Of a DNA stretch of 64,000 bases, positions 26,379-34,424 are shown in pieces. The position numbers and the translations under genes are program-made. The notes beneath the pieces are model-generated. The model was not told the DNA's origin, made no database searches, and worked only from the letters and a program-made list of their open reading frames with translations. Source of the DNA: Dactylosporangium fulvum (GTDB lineage: Bacteria; Actinomycetota; Actinomycetes; Mycobacteriales; Micromonosporaceae). The stretch lies in the NCBI RefSeq assembly GCF_025137375.1, contig NZ_CP073720.1, forward strand, positions 7,712,501 to 7,776,500. Reading direction: 5' to 3'. Each line of letters opens with the position of its first letter. Within the stretch, counting starts at the first letter, position 1.

Positions 26379-27098
26379 GTGATTGCCTGTCGTGCCATGC
26401 TCGACGTCCCGCGTGAACTCGTACTACTGCTCCTGATGGCGGCAGGATTCTTCTCCCAGGCCTATGTGCCCGGCCAGATAATCGTTGCCGGCGATGCCGC
26501 GGCGACGGCACGCAACATCGTGGCATCAGAACAGCTGTTCCGCATCGGCATCGCCGCCGACGTCCTCATCTTCGCCGCCGACATCGTGATGGCCGTGGCC
26601 TTCTACGTGCTGCTCAAGAAGGTGAATCCGGGCCTTGCCCTGCTCGCCCTGCTGCGGCGAACTGCGCAGTCGACCATCATGGCCATGAACGGGCTCAGTT
26701 TCCTCACGGCATCGTCGGTCCTGAGCGGCTCCGACACCGCAGGAGCGCTCAGCCCGGACCAACTACAGGCATTGGCGAACACGTACGTCGGCGCGCATAC
26801 CGCAGGTTTCAACCTCGGGCTTGTCTTCCTCGCGTTGGGAAATGGCGTGTTCGCCTATCTGTTGTTCACGTCGAACTACATTCCCCGCGCCCTGTCCGCC
26901 TGGGGAGTTCTGGCGTATGTCGTAATGGCGGCAGGCAACCTCGCCACCATCGTTCTCTCCGGCGCTGAGGACACTGCCGGGGGCGTGATGATCCACTACC
27001 TACCGGCCTTCTTCTTTGAGGTGATCGCAGGCGGGTGGCTGCTGTTCAAGGGAGTACGGGCACCCATACCAGCCGAGCCCGCACCCGTGCACGAATAA
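26379..27098 (+). CDS. DUF4386-type multi-pass membrane protein
   Basis: 239 residues from GTG 26379; ATG 26397 is an alternative, and neither start has a clear ribosome-binding site. Six or seven hydrophobic helices follow the DUF4386 layout: a first helix (ELVLLLLMAAGFFSQAYV), NIVASEQLFRIGIAADVLIF, VAFYVLLKKVNPGLALLAL, the long mid-protein helices, then LFTSNYIPRALSAWGVLAYV. The 'SNYIPR-x-L-x-x-W-G' signature near the end is characteristic. Cellular role is unknown for the family. No operon partner downstream. Confidence 0.75.
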   Translation: MIACRAMLDVPRELVLLLLMAAGFFSQAYVPGQIIVAGDAAATARNIVASEQLFRIGIAADVLIFAADIVMAVAFYVLLKKVNPGLALLALLRRTAQSTIMAMNGLSFLTASSVLSGSDTAGALSPDQLQALANTYVGAHTAGFNLGLVFLALGNGVFAYLLFTSNYIPRALSAWGVLAYVVMAAGNLATIVLSGAEDTAGGVMIHYLPAFFFEVIAGGWLLFKGVRAPIPAEPAPVHE

Positions 27099-27217
27099 CC
27101 ACGCGCCACGCTGACCCGGCCTCGCTCGGCCGGGTCAGCGGCGTGGTTGATCGATGCGGTCCGGCTGGCGAAAACGCAGGGCCGGAGGCCCTGCACGCCG
27201 GAGGCGCCCGTGGTGGG

Positions 27218-27805
27218 TCAGCGGGAGCCAACCACCGGCGCGTACGGGCGGGCATCCGGGACACCCCGGGCGCGCAGCGCGGCCATCACCTCGCCGGGGC
27301 CGCCTGGAAAGAACCCGGCCCCCACGGGATAGCCCCACCGCCCGCCGCGCCTGCGCATCGGGGGCAGCCTGCCTTTTCCGTCCTGTAGCGAGATCATCGC
27401 CGCCGAGTGGGGGACGATGTCGAGAAAGGCAAGGACAGACCGGCCGCGGACCGTCGCCGATTCCACGCCCGACCACGGGATCAGGACTGCCTGGGCATAG
27501 GTCGTACCGATTTCCACGCCGACGGCGGACAGCCGGACCCAATGCGGGTTACGGATCCGCATCCCGAGCACCACGCTGACGGTCATGACGGGGTAAAGCC
27601 AAAACTGTGGAAGAACGGCGGAGTCGACGGCGCGGCCGGCCGACCCGCCGAGCAGCGCGGTCAGCCCGACGTGGAACCCCGAGATAGACAACCAGACGAA
27701 GAAGGCCGTGCCGGCACACACCGCGACGACCCGGCCCGCGGAGCTACGGAACAGCACAGCGTCAGGGGCTGGTGGCGGTGGGATCACGCCATCATCATGA
27801 GGCAT
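27218..27805 (-). CDS. Membrane protein with a PH-like cytosolic domain
   Basis: 195 residues from ATG 27805 (MPHDDGVIPPPP). A proline-rich N-terminus is followed by two membrane helices (VVAVCAGTAFFVWLSISGF; FWLYPVMTVSVVLGMRI), then a soluble domain with the strand pattern WVRLSAVGVEIGTTYAQAVL, IPWSGVESATVRGRSVLAFL. That two-helix plus bacterial PH-like (bPH) arrangement is common in actinobacterial hypothetical proteins. The call is by topology and strand pattern only. Confidence 0.55.
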   Translation of the reverse strand: MPHDDGVIPPPPAPDAVLFRSSAGRVVAVCAGTAFFVWLSISGFHVGLTALLGGSAGRAVDSAVLPQFWLYPVMTVSVVLGMRIRNPHWVRLSAVGVEIGTTYAQAVLIPWSGVESATVRGRSVLAFLDIVPHSAAMISLQDGKGRLPPMRRRGGRWGYPVGAGFFPGGPGEVMAALRARGVPDARPYAPVVGSR

Positions 27806-28064
27806 TCTGGCCACCCCCAGGGAACCTGGCTCCATTCGCGCTCGCCGCACATGCTGGGCAGACTCGCCTTCGGCGCACCGCCGGAGCGTCTCCCGCCGTG
27901 TGGGGGTACGCGTCCGGGTCGCACTCGGTGCAGCGTCGGCAGATGGTTCGCAGACGCAGAGTCACCGATTCGGTGAAGGCCCCGGCTCCGCGTGTTGAGG
28001 ATGTCCGGGGCTTCGACGTGCCCTGAGCGGGGCGCAGCGGCCAGCTTGCCGGCCTGCCACTGCT

Positions 28065-28140
28065 TGGGTCAAGGTGAGCTATACGAGCCGATCTGGTCCC
28101 CAGGAAGCCGAAAAGGCACTCAAGCACGTTCTCCCAGGTC
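28065..28140 (+). repeat. Dispersed mobile-element-end sequence (copy at 48898-48970)
   Basis: GGTCAAGGTGAGC, then ACGAGCCGA, GATCTGGTCCCCA and AAGCCGAAAAGG occur in the same order here and at 48900-48965, where they sit immediately next to a tRNA-Pro attachment-like site. Here the tRNA portion is absent. The likely explanation is a partial copy of an integrative element's end. Confidence 0.6.
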
Positions 28141-28191
28141 GCCAGAAGCATGAACCGCCCGGGTAAGGGGTCGGTGTCAGAAGAGCTGCGC

Positions 28192-28569
28192 TCACGCCGC
28201 CTCGGCCTGATTGCCGAACCGACCGGCGACGACCTTCCGCAGGACCTCGAGCGCTTGCACCGCGTCGTCAGGTCCTACCGGCGCCGTCCGCTCCCTGATG
28301 TAGGACACCAGCGCCTCCCGGATGACGTCCGAGCGGCGCGCCTGCTGCACCTCCGCAAGACCGTCCAACTCCTCAACCATCGCGACCGACAGCCGGATGC
28401 TGATCATCGCCATCGGCCCGTCCACGGCCGGGGAGACCACTCCATCCGACACGGGCGCTACCGCGGACAGCAGCGGCGAGACGTCATCCGAGGCATCGAA
28501 CCAGGCGACAACCTCATCCTTGGACATCCGCTCGAAGTCAGGACCACTCACAGCACTCGCCTCCGCCAC
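28192..28569 (-). CDS. Ribbon-helix-helix antitoxin-like protein
   Basis: 125 residues starting at GTG 28569; GTG 28551, overlapping the upstream frame's TGA, is an alternative. The N-terminus is acidic and unstructured (KDEVVAWFDASDDV). A ribbon-helix-helix domain follows at about 53-92 (MISIRLSVAMVEELDGLAEV then RRSDVIREALVSYI). A helical tail ends FGNQAEAA. RHH antitoxins bind operator DNA and neutralise a toxin. The gene overlaps the end of the full-length toxin frame upstream, so expression is coupled. The toxin itself is interrupted by an amber codon, so the antitoxin may persist alone. Confidence 0.75.
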   Translation of the reverse strand: MAEASAVSGPDFERMSKDEVVAWFDASDDVSPLLSAVAPVSDGVVSPAVDGPMAMISIRLSVAMVEELDGLAEVQQARRSDVIREALVSYIRERTAPVGPDDAVQALEVLRKVVAGRFGNQAEAA

Positions 28570-28832
28570 TCATCCAACTCCGCACCAGCCAACGCCTTCA
28601 CGCTCAAAATCCGACAGGTCGTGGTGCGATACATCTACTCACAGATGACCGCGACGACCCGGGCGCTACCGGCCATCCCCATCACAACGAGCAGCAGGTC
28701 ACCGATCCGACGCTCGAACCGAAGGCCCGGCGGAGCATGCAGTGCCTGATCGACCTCCTCGAGGGAAACCTTGCGACGACGGGCGACCGCTAGGCCCTCG
28801 TCTGTCCACAAGTACTCCCGCTCCAACACCAT
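28548..28832 (-). pseudogene. Toxin gene of a type II-like module, interrupted by one in-frame TAG
   Basis: From ATG 28832 the frame gives 65 residues (MVLEREYLWTDEGLAVARRR ... GSARVVAVICE) and stops at TAG 28637-28635. The same frame continues without a shift for 28 more codons (MYRTTTCRILSVKALAGAEL, DEWRRRVL) to TGA at 28550-28548. That end overlaps the antitoxin start, which is what a coupled toxin-antitoxin pair should show. The whole would be 94-95 residues, a normal size for small toxins with this YRI-x-x-x-K-x-L-x-x-x-E-x-x-EWRRR ending. Either a recent nonsense mutation inactivated the toxin, or the amber codon is read through. The toxin family (BrnT-like?) is uncertain. Confidence 0.6.
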
Positions 28833-28963
28833 CTCGCCGTATCACGATGTCATACACGAAGACGTCGCGCTGCCAATTCAGGCACCACTCAGCACCATGC
28901 AGACAGGAGCCGCAGGCCAAGAGCCGCCGGCCACCCGCGAGTGCCGCCGACTCGTTAGGCGCG

Positions 28964-29009
28964 AGAAGGTCCCCTGCCGGGCACGGAAGGCAACGGCAGG
29001 GGACCTTCT
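28964..29009 (-). terminator. 16-bp perfect stem terminator after the GH95 gene
   Basis: AGAAGGTCCCCTGCCG (28964-28979) pairs with CGGCAGGGGACCTTCT (28994-29009) over a 14-base loop, starting 5 bases after the stop of the fucosidase gene. Confidence 0.85.
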
Positions 29010-29014
29010 ACGGG

Positions 29015-32000
29015 TCAGCTGGTGTAGGCCTCGAACTCGTAAATGCGGGCGGCGGTGTCGGTGTTACTGGTCGGAGCCAGCACGTTCAGCCGCAGATACC
29101 GGGCGCTCGTCGCGGTGAACGTGGAGGTGGTGACGTTGGACGTGTTCCCGCGCGGTGACGCGACCGTCGTCCACGTCGTACCGTCCGCGCTCACCTGGAG
29201 GTCGAAGTCACGGGTGTTCCACGCCGTGTTCTCCCCACCGGCACCGGCGTGCCGGATCACGACCCGGCTCACCGACTGGCTCGAGCCCAGATCGACCTGC
29301 CACCACTTTGTCGCACCCAGCGAGCACCATTTGTCAGCGTTGCCGCCGTTCACCGTCCCATTGACGGCCTTCCCCGGCGCCTCCGTCGCCGCGCACTGAC
29401 TGTCCGCGGTCGCGGGCCGGTTCAACGCCAGGTTCACCGTCGGGGTACCGGTCGTCGTCACGGTCAGCGTGTTCGACGGTGCGGACCGGTTACCCGCCGC
29501 GTCGCGGGCGACGACCTGGAAGGTGTAGGTCGTGTTCGGCGCCAGGCCGGTCGACGTGAACGTGGTGCCGGTCGTGGTGCCGGCGGACGCACCGCCCCGC
29601 AGGATCTCATAACCGGTGACGCCGACGTTGTCCGACGACGCGTCCCAGGCGAGCGCGACGCTGTCGGACGTGGAGCCGGTCGACCGGAGGTTGCCGGGTG
29701 CGGTCGGTGGCGACGTGTCCCCGCCGCCGCTGCCGATCCGGTACTGCCGCCCGGCCACGGCCGCGAAGGTCACCTGCGGTCCGTTGCGGGTCACCGGTAC
29801 GGCCTGGCCGGTCGACAGGTCGATGACGTCGGCGGTGGCGACGAGCTGGTTGCGGACGGTCAGGTTGCCGGTGCTGCCTGCGGTGATCGTGATCCGGTTG
29901 GCGGCCGAGTTGGCCCAGACGACGTCGACGGTGGCGTTGCCGCGTGCCCGCAGGCCGGTGACGGAGCCGTTGGCCCAGGCCGGTGGCAGCGCGGGCAGGA
30001 CGTCGATGATGCCGAGCTGGCTCTGCAGCAGCATCTCGGTCATGCCGGACGTCGCGCCGAAGTTGCCGTCGATCTGGAACGGCGGGTGGGTGTCCCACAG
30101 GTTCGCGAGCGTGCTGCCGGTGAGCTGTTCCCGGAGCAGCTTGTGCGACCGCGCGCCGTCGCGGAGCCGTGCCCAGAAGTTGATTTTCCAGGCCTTGCTC
30201 CAGCCGGTGCCGCCGTCGCCGCGGGCGTTGAGCGAGACCCGGGCGGCGTTGGCGAAGTTGGCGTTGGTCAGCGGGGAGATCTGCCGGCCGGGGTGCAGCG
30301 CGAACAGGTGGGAGACGTGCCGGTGCGTGTCGCCCTGGTTGTCCCAGTCGCCTTTCCACTCCTGCAGCTGCCCCCAGGAGCCGATCCGCAGGCCGGGGTC
30401 GAGGGCGTTGAGGGTGTTCTGCCACTGGGTGCGCAGGGACGGGTCGAGTCCCAGCGCGGCGCTTGCCTCGATAGTGTTGGTCAGCAGCTCCCAGACGATC
30501 TGCTCGGACATCGACGCGCCGGCGGTGAACTCGCCGTTCTCCGGCGAGTAGCTGGGCGACACGACGAGCTTGCCGTCACGCGGGTCGGTGTGCAGCGTGG
30601 ACACCCAGAACTGGGCGACCTCCTTCATGGCCGGGTACGCGCGGTCGCGCAGGAACGTGGTGTCCTGCGTGAACCGGTAGTGGTCGTACAGGTGCTGGCA
30701 CAGCCACGCCGCCGCTTCCGGGAACCAGAACGACGTCGGCCAGTCGTGCACACCGGTGTACCCGAAGGGTGTGGTCTCGTCGTGCACGACCCAGCCGGGT
30801 GCGTTGAACATCGACTGTGCTGTGACCCGGCCGGGTGCGCGGAGCGAGTCGATGAAGTCGAACAGCGGTGCGGTGGTCTCGCCGAGGTTGGTCATCTCCG
30901 CGGGCCAGTAGTTCATCTGCAGGTTGATGTTGACGTGGTAGTCGGCCGACCACGGTGGACTGTTGGTGTTGTTCCAGCCGCCCTGCAGGTTCGCCGGCAG
31001 CGATCCCGCCCGCGACGACGCGATCAGCAGGTATCTGCCGTACTGGAAGAACAGTGTCTCCAGTGCACGGTCGGCGGCGCTGCTGCCGCCGGTGTACTGC
31101 GAGCGCAGCGTGTCGGTCGGGATGTTGGGCATCTGCCCGCCGATGTTGAGCGCGACCCGGTCGAACAGCGCCTTGTAGTCGGCGGTGTGCTGGTTCCACA
31201 GCGCCTCCCAGGACTGCCCGGCGGCGCCGTCGACGGCCTGCGTGATCCTGTTGTGCGGGTCGGTGCCCCGGTAGCTCGGGTAGGTCGGGGCATAGTTGGT
31301 GCCGGCGGAGAAGACGATCGTCGCGCTGGTCGCGCCGGAGACCGTGATCTGGCTGCCGCTGCCGGTCAGCGTGCCGCCGCTGATCAGGACCCGGAACTGC
31401 GACTCGTACGTCATGCCGTTGTTCTGCAGCGTGCCGCGGACGGTCATCCGGTCCCCGGACACGGTGTGGGTCGCGCCGCCGTGCGGCGAGACGTGCCGCA
31501 GCACGAACGACACCCGGCCGGCCTGGCTCGCGGTCAGCCTGGAGACGATGACGTTGCGGGGGTAGCTGGCGATATACTCCCGCTTGAACGACACGCCACT
31601 GTGGTCGTACGTCACGCGGGCGGTCGCCTCGGCGAGGTCCAGTTCGCGCCGGTAGTTGCTGACGGATGCCGGGGTACCGGTGAAGTCGAGGTACACGTCG
31701 CCGAAGTTCTGGTATCCGCCGTAGCCGGCTCGCGGACCGCCCAGCCGGCTGGCCACGGTGGCCGGCGCCACCCGCTGGTTCTGGTCGATCAGCGCCTGGA
31801 CCTCGTCGATCGCGGTCGGTCGCGCCGGGCTCCAGTTGCCGTTGTTGTAGTTGCCGTCGCCGGGGCCGCCGGTCCACAGCGTTTTCTCGTTGTACTGCAG
31901 GTGCTCGGACTGGATGCCGCCGAACACGCTGGTGGCCAGCGCGCCGTTGCCGATCGGCAGGGACTCGGTCTCCCAGTCAGCGGCCGGCCGGTTGTACCAG

Positions 32001-32113
32001 AGGGCGAGCGCCGGGTTGGCCGCGGCGACGGCTTCGGTGTTCATGGTGGTGACGAGGGCGAGCCCACCGGCGACGAGCACGGCGCCGGTGAGCGCGGCAA
32101 TGAGTCGTCTCAA
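29015..32113 (-). CDS. Secreted GH95 alpha-L-fucosidase with FN3 and F5/8-type-C (CBM32-like) domains
   Basis: 1032 residues. A signal peptide spans about 1-30 (LIAALTGAVLVAGGLALVTT ... AVAAA). The GH95 domain (about 31-790) has the N-terminal LWYNRPAADWETESLPIGNG, the NINLQMNYWPAE asparagine pair, the SYSPENG glutamate and QIDGNFGATSGMTEMLL with the aspartate; these match the catalytic residues known for the family. A fibronectin type III domain (about 797-885) and a C-terminal discoidin/F5/8C domain (about 890-1032, NLALNRPATADSQC to IYEFEAYTS) follow and probably bind carbohydrate. It should remove L-fucose (or L-galactose) from plant or animal glycans outside the cell. Monocistronic with a strong terminator. 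Confidence 0.93.
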   Translation of the reverse strand: MRRLIAALTGAVLVAGGLALVTTMNTEAVAAANPALALWYNRPAADWETESLPIGNGALATSVFGGIQSEHLQYNEKTLWTGGPGDGNYNNGNWSPARPTAIDEVQALIDQNQRVAPATVASRLGGPRAGYGGYQNFGDVYLDFTGTPASVSNYRRELDLAEATARVTYDHSGVSFKREYIASYPRNVIVSRLTASQAGRVSFVLRHVSPHGGATHTVSGDRMTVRGTLQNNGMTYESQFRVLISGGTLTGSGSQITVSGATSATIVFSAGTNYAPTYPSYRGTDPHNRITQAVDGAAGQSWEALWNQHTADYKALFDRVALNIGGQMPNIPTDTLRSQYTGGSSAADRALETLFFQYGRYLLIASSRAGSLPANLQGGWNNTNSPPWSADYHVNINLQMNYWPAEMTNLGETTAPLFDFIDSLRAPGRVTAQSMFNAPGWVVHDETTPFGYTGVHDWPTSFWFPEAAAWLCQHLYDHYRFTQDTTFLRDRAYPAMKEVAQFWVSTLHTDPRDGKLVVSPSYSPENGEFTAGASMSEQIVWELLTNTIEASAALGLDPSLRTQWQNTLNALDPGLRIGSWGQLQEWKGDWDNQGDTHRHVSHLFALHPGRQISPLTNANFANAARVSLNARGDGGTGWSKAWKINFWARLRDGARSHKLLREQLTGSTLANLWDTHPPFQIDGNFGATSGMTEMLLQSQLGIIDVLPALPPAWANGSVTGLRARGNATVDVVWANSAANRITITAGSTGNLTVRNQLVATADVIDLSTGQAVPVTRNGPQVTFAAVAGRQYRIGSGGGDTSPPTAPGNLRSTGSTSDSVALAWDASSDNVGVTGYEILRGGASAGTTTGTTFTSTGLAPNTTYTFQVVARDAAGNRSAPSNTLTVTTTGTPTVNLALNRPATADSQCAATEAPGKAVNGTVNGGNADKWCSLGATKWWQVDLGSSQSVSRVVIRHAGAGGENTAWNTRDFDLQVSADGTTWTTVASPRGNTSNVTTSTFTATSARYLRLNVLAPTSNTDTAARIYEFEAYTS

Positions 32114-32947
32114 TCTGACGTCTCCCTAACGTAGGCGACTGATGCCCCGCCAGATGTTCCGGGTGGCGGCGGTGCCGGTGGCTGGCGCATCCTGCCGGGG
32201 GTCGACAGGGGCGGGGCGTGGGGGTGTTCGTGACCACCGATGTGGTGCCGTTGAGGTCGGGCCAGCTCGACCTGCTGCCACTCGGCGGCGTTGATCGCGG
32301 TGTGCGCATCGGCGGACGGCGCGTTGCCCACGACGATCGCCGCCCAGCCGACCAACGGCTGCGTACATCCATCGAGGTGCGGTCAGCGCGGCGGACACGG
32401 CGAGCACGTGGATGGTGAGATGGCCGGCGGCGGGACCGGCACGGGCTGGCATCGGCGGACTCCTTCACATTGCTGGAGGAGCGCGCCGACGCACCTGCTG
32501 TAACGGCGTTCTGCAAGGTGGGTGCGAGACAGTTACCGCCGTCGTTGAGAACGACTGTTGCAAGAAGCTTGCCGAGTTGTCAACACTTTCATCGGATGAA
32601 TGGTGGCCCTGCTGCCCACTGAACGCACCTGGGGCGGATCTCAGCTGGATATCCGCCGCATACATCGGTGGTATTTCGATCTCGCAGCCCGCTGCACTCC
32701 TCCATTCACGTGCTCCCCTCTTCAGGGGACATTCCGTTTCCAGCACCACCTGCGGTGCCTCGCCCCACGAGGCGGCCAACTCAGCCAAGACGAAAGGAGT
32801 CGTTGTCGATGCGGGTGACACTCAGTCGCTCACGCTACGCGTCGGGTATCACCGAAGTCTGTGAATGTCAGACTTCGGTTGCGAGGCTGGCGACGACGCC
32901 GATGGAGCAGCAGCTGTTCGGCGCGCCCCGATAGCGATGGGAGATCG
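32114..32947. other. Upstream region of the fucosidase and protease genes, no firm gene
   Basis: The two flanking genes diverge from this 834-base region. A minus-strand frame (32126-32452, MPARAGPAAGHLTIHVLAVS...) and an overlapping one containing AAIVVGNAPSADAHTAINAA look like parts of one frameshifted small gene, but I cannot identify it. The region otherwise has lower GC near 32540-32600 and one clear hairpin at 32851-32879. Confidence 0.35.
32851..32879. terminator. 11-bp perfect inverted repeat upstream of the protease gene
   Basis: ACCGAAGTCTG (32851-32861) pairs with CAGACTTCGGT (32869-32879) around a 7-base loop, about 70 bases before the protease start. It may be a terminator of something upstream, an operator or a leader structure; it is not followed by a T-run. 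Confidence 0.45.
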
Positions 32948-34096
32948 ATGATGCGTGTGCTGCGCCCGGTGGCATTGGCCGCGGCCCTCGCCGTGATGGC
33001 GGCGACCCCGGTGGTGGCCGCGCCGGCGGCCTCCGCGCAGACCATGCGGGACCGTCAGTGGTACCTCACCACGCTGGACGTCGCCGCCGCGCAGAAGATC
33101 ACTCAGGGCGAGGGCGTCGTCGTGGCCGTCGTCGACAGCGGCATCGGCGAGCACCCCGACCTCGACGGGCAGGCGCTCGCCGGCATCTCCTACCTCAGCG
33201 ACGACAACAGCCTGGTCGACGACTCGGGCCACGGCTCGGGCATGGCCGGTCTCATCGCCGCCAAGGGGGGCAACGCCGACCACCTGCTCGGCATCGCACC
33301 CAAGGCCAAGGTCCTCTCGGTGCGCACCATGACCGGCAGCGCCCCGGCGCCCGGCACCTGGACGCGCATCCCGGATGCCATCCGGTGGGCCGTTGACCAC
33401 GGCGCGAAGTTGATCAATATCTCGACGGGCGGCTACCTCGAGACCGGCAGCTGGGAGGCCGTGCGGTACGCGCTGGACCACGACGTGCTCGTCGTCGCCT
33501 CGACCGGCAACGCCAAGGAGTTCCCCGACCGCACCGCCGTCCTCGATCCGGCCAGCATCCCGGGCGTGCTGGCGGTCACCGCCGTGAACCGCGACGGCAA
33601 GGTGTGGGACGGGGCGCTGCACGGGCCGCAGACGGTGCTCGCCGCGCCGGGCGTGGACATCCCGCTGGCCTCCGCCGCCGGCGGCGGCCGCGTCATCGGC
33701 TACCACGAGTCCACCAACAGCACCAGCAACGCGGCCGCGATCGTGTCCGGGGCGGCCGCGCTGATCCGGGCGAAGTACCCGCAGCTTCCGGTGAAGGACG
33801 TCGTCCAGCGGCTCATCGCCACGGCCGACGACGCGGGCGCGCCCGGGCGCGACCCCGAGTACGGGTACGGCCGGCTGAACCTGGTCAAGGCGCTCACCGC
33901 CGACGTGGCGCCGGTCGCCGCCAACCCGCTGCTCTCGGGCGTGCAGGGGGCCCCCGACGACGAGGTGGGCAGCCACACGTTCCCCAACGTCCTCGGCGAT
34001 GCGATAATCCGAATGCTGACCATCGGCGCGGTCTGGGTCGGGGTGCTGCTGCTGGCCGGGCTGATCCTGCTGCTGACCCGGCGCCGCCGGACCTGA
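32948..34096 (+). CDS. Mycosin-like subtilisin protease (S8), membrane-anchored
   Basis: 382 residues from ATG 32948 (tandem ATGATG, GGGAG upstream). The signal peptide ends near residue 31. The S8 triad is Asp63 (VVDSGI), His95 (SGHGSGMAG) and Ser260 in NSTSNAAAIVSGAAAL, with the oxyanion Asn188 (STGNA). The serine motif reads S-T-S-N-A instead of the usual G-T-S-x-A. A C-terminal membrane helix (LTIGAVWVGVLLLAGLILLL) and RRRR anchor complete the mycosin (MycP) layout. In type VII secretion loci these proteases face outward and process substrates. No ESX/Ecc genes are in the window, so it is an orphan here. Confidence 0.85.
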   Translation: MMRVLRPVALAAALAVMAATPVVAAPAASAQTMRDRQWYLTTLDVAAAQKITQGEGVVVAVVDSGIGEHPDLDGQALAGISYLSDDNSLVDDSGHGSGMAGLIAAKGGNADHLLGIAPKAKVLSVRTMTGSAPAPGTWTRIPDAIRWAVDHGAKLINISTGGYLETGSWEAVRYALDHDVLVVASTGNAKEFPDRTAVLDPASIPGVLAVTAVNRDGKVWDGALHGPQTVLAAPGVDIPLASAAGGGRVIGYHESTNSTSNAAAIVSGAAALIRAKYPQLPVKDVVQRLIATADDAGAPGRDPEYGYGRLNLVKALTADVAPVAANPLLSGVQGAPDDEVGSHTFPNVLGDAIIRMLTIGAVWVGVLLLAGLILLLTRRRRT

Positions 34097-34102
34097 GCGC
34101 GC

Positions 34103-34295
34103 TCAGCCCTCGCGGATCGTGCGGATCCAGTCGTACAGGCCGCTGACCCACAGGGCGAGCGGGATGATGCAGCACGGCGTGGGCGATCACCGCGACGGCG
34201 AGCATGCCGATGACGCCGACCGCGAGCCGCAGCAGCTGCTCGGCGGCTGCGTGGGCGCCCACGGCCACGTCCGCGAGCACGACCAGGCCCGCCAT
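34103..34295 (-). pseudogene. Small membrane protein gene with a probable frameshift
   Basis: From ATG 34295 the frame gives MAGLVVLADVAVGAHAAAEQ then LLRLAVGVIGMLAVAVIAHA, a membrane helix. Near 34160 the sense continues in another frame as IIPLALWVSGLYDWIRTIRE G and stop at 34103. The second part has the look of a conserved C-terminus (ALW-x-x-GLYDWIR). The two halves together would make a two-helix protein of about 60 residues. Either half could be chance. Confidence 0.3.
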
Positions 34296-34424
34296 TCGGT
34301 CGCAGGCATCATGGCTGGCTGGGCAACTGGTCACGTCCTGCTCCGCGAGCTGCCGGAGAGTGTGGTCACCAAGACGCACCGATCAAGGCGGGACGGAAAT
34401 GCGGGGGCCGCGTACGCTGCAACG

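Noticed and set aside
29249..32134. A 961-codon open frame on the plus strand, opposite the fucosidase gene
   Set aside because: It is the mirror of a clear GH95 gene; its Arg/Val/Gly/Ala-rich composition and lack of any motif are typical of antisense frames in high-GC coding DNA.
32948..34096. A type VII secretion (ESX) locus
   Set aside because: Only a mycosin-like protease was found; no EccB/C/D/E, WXG100 or PE/PPE-like genes are near it.
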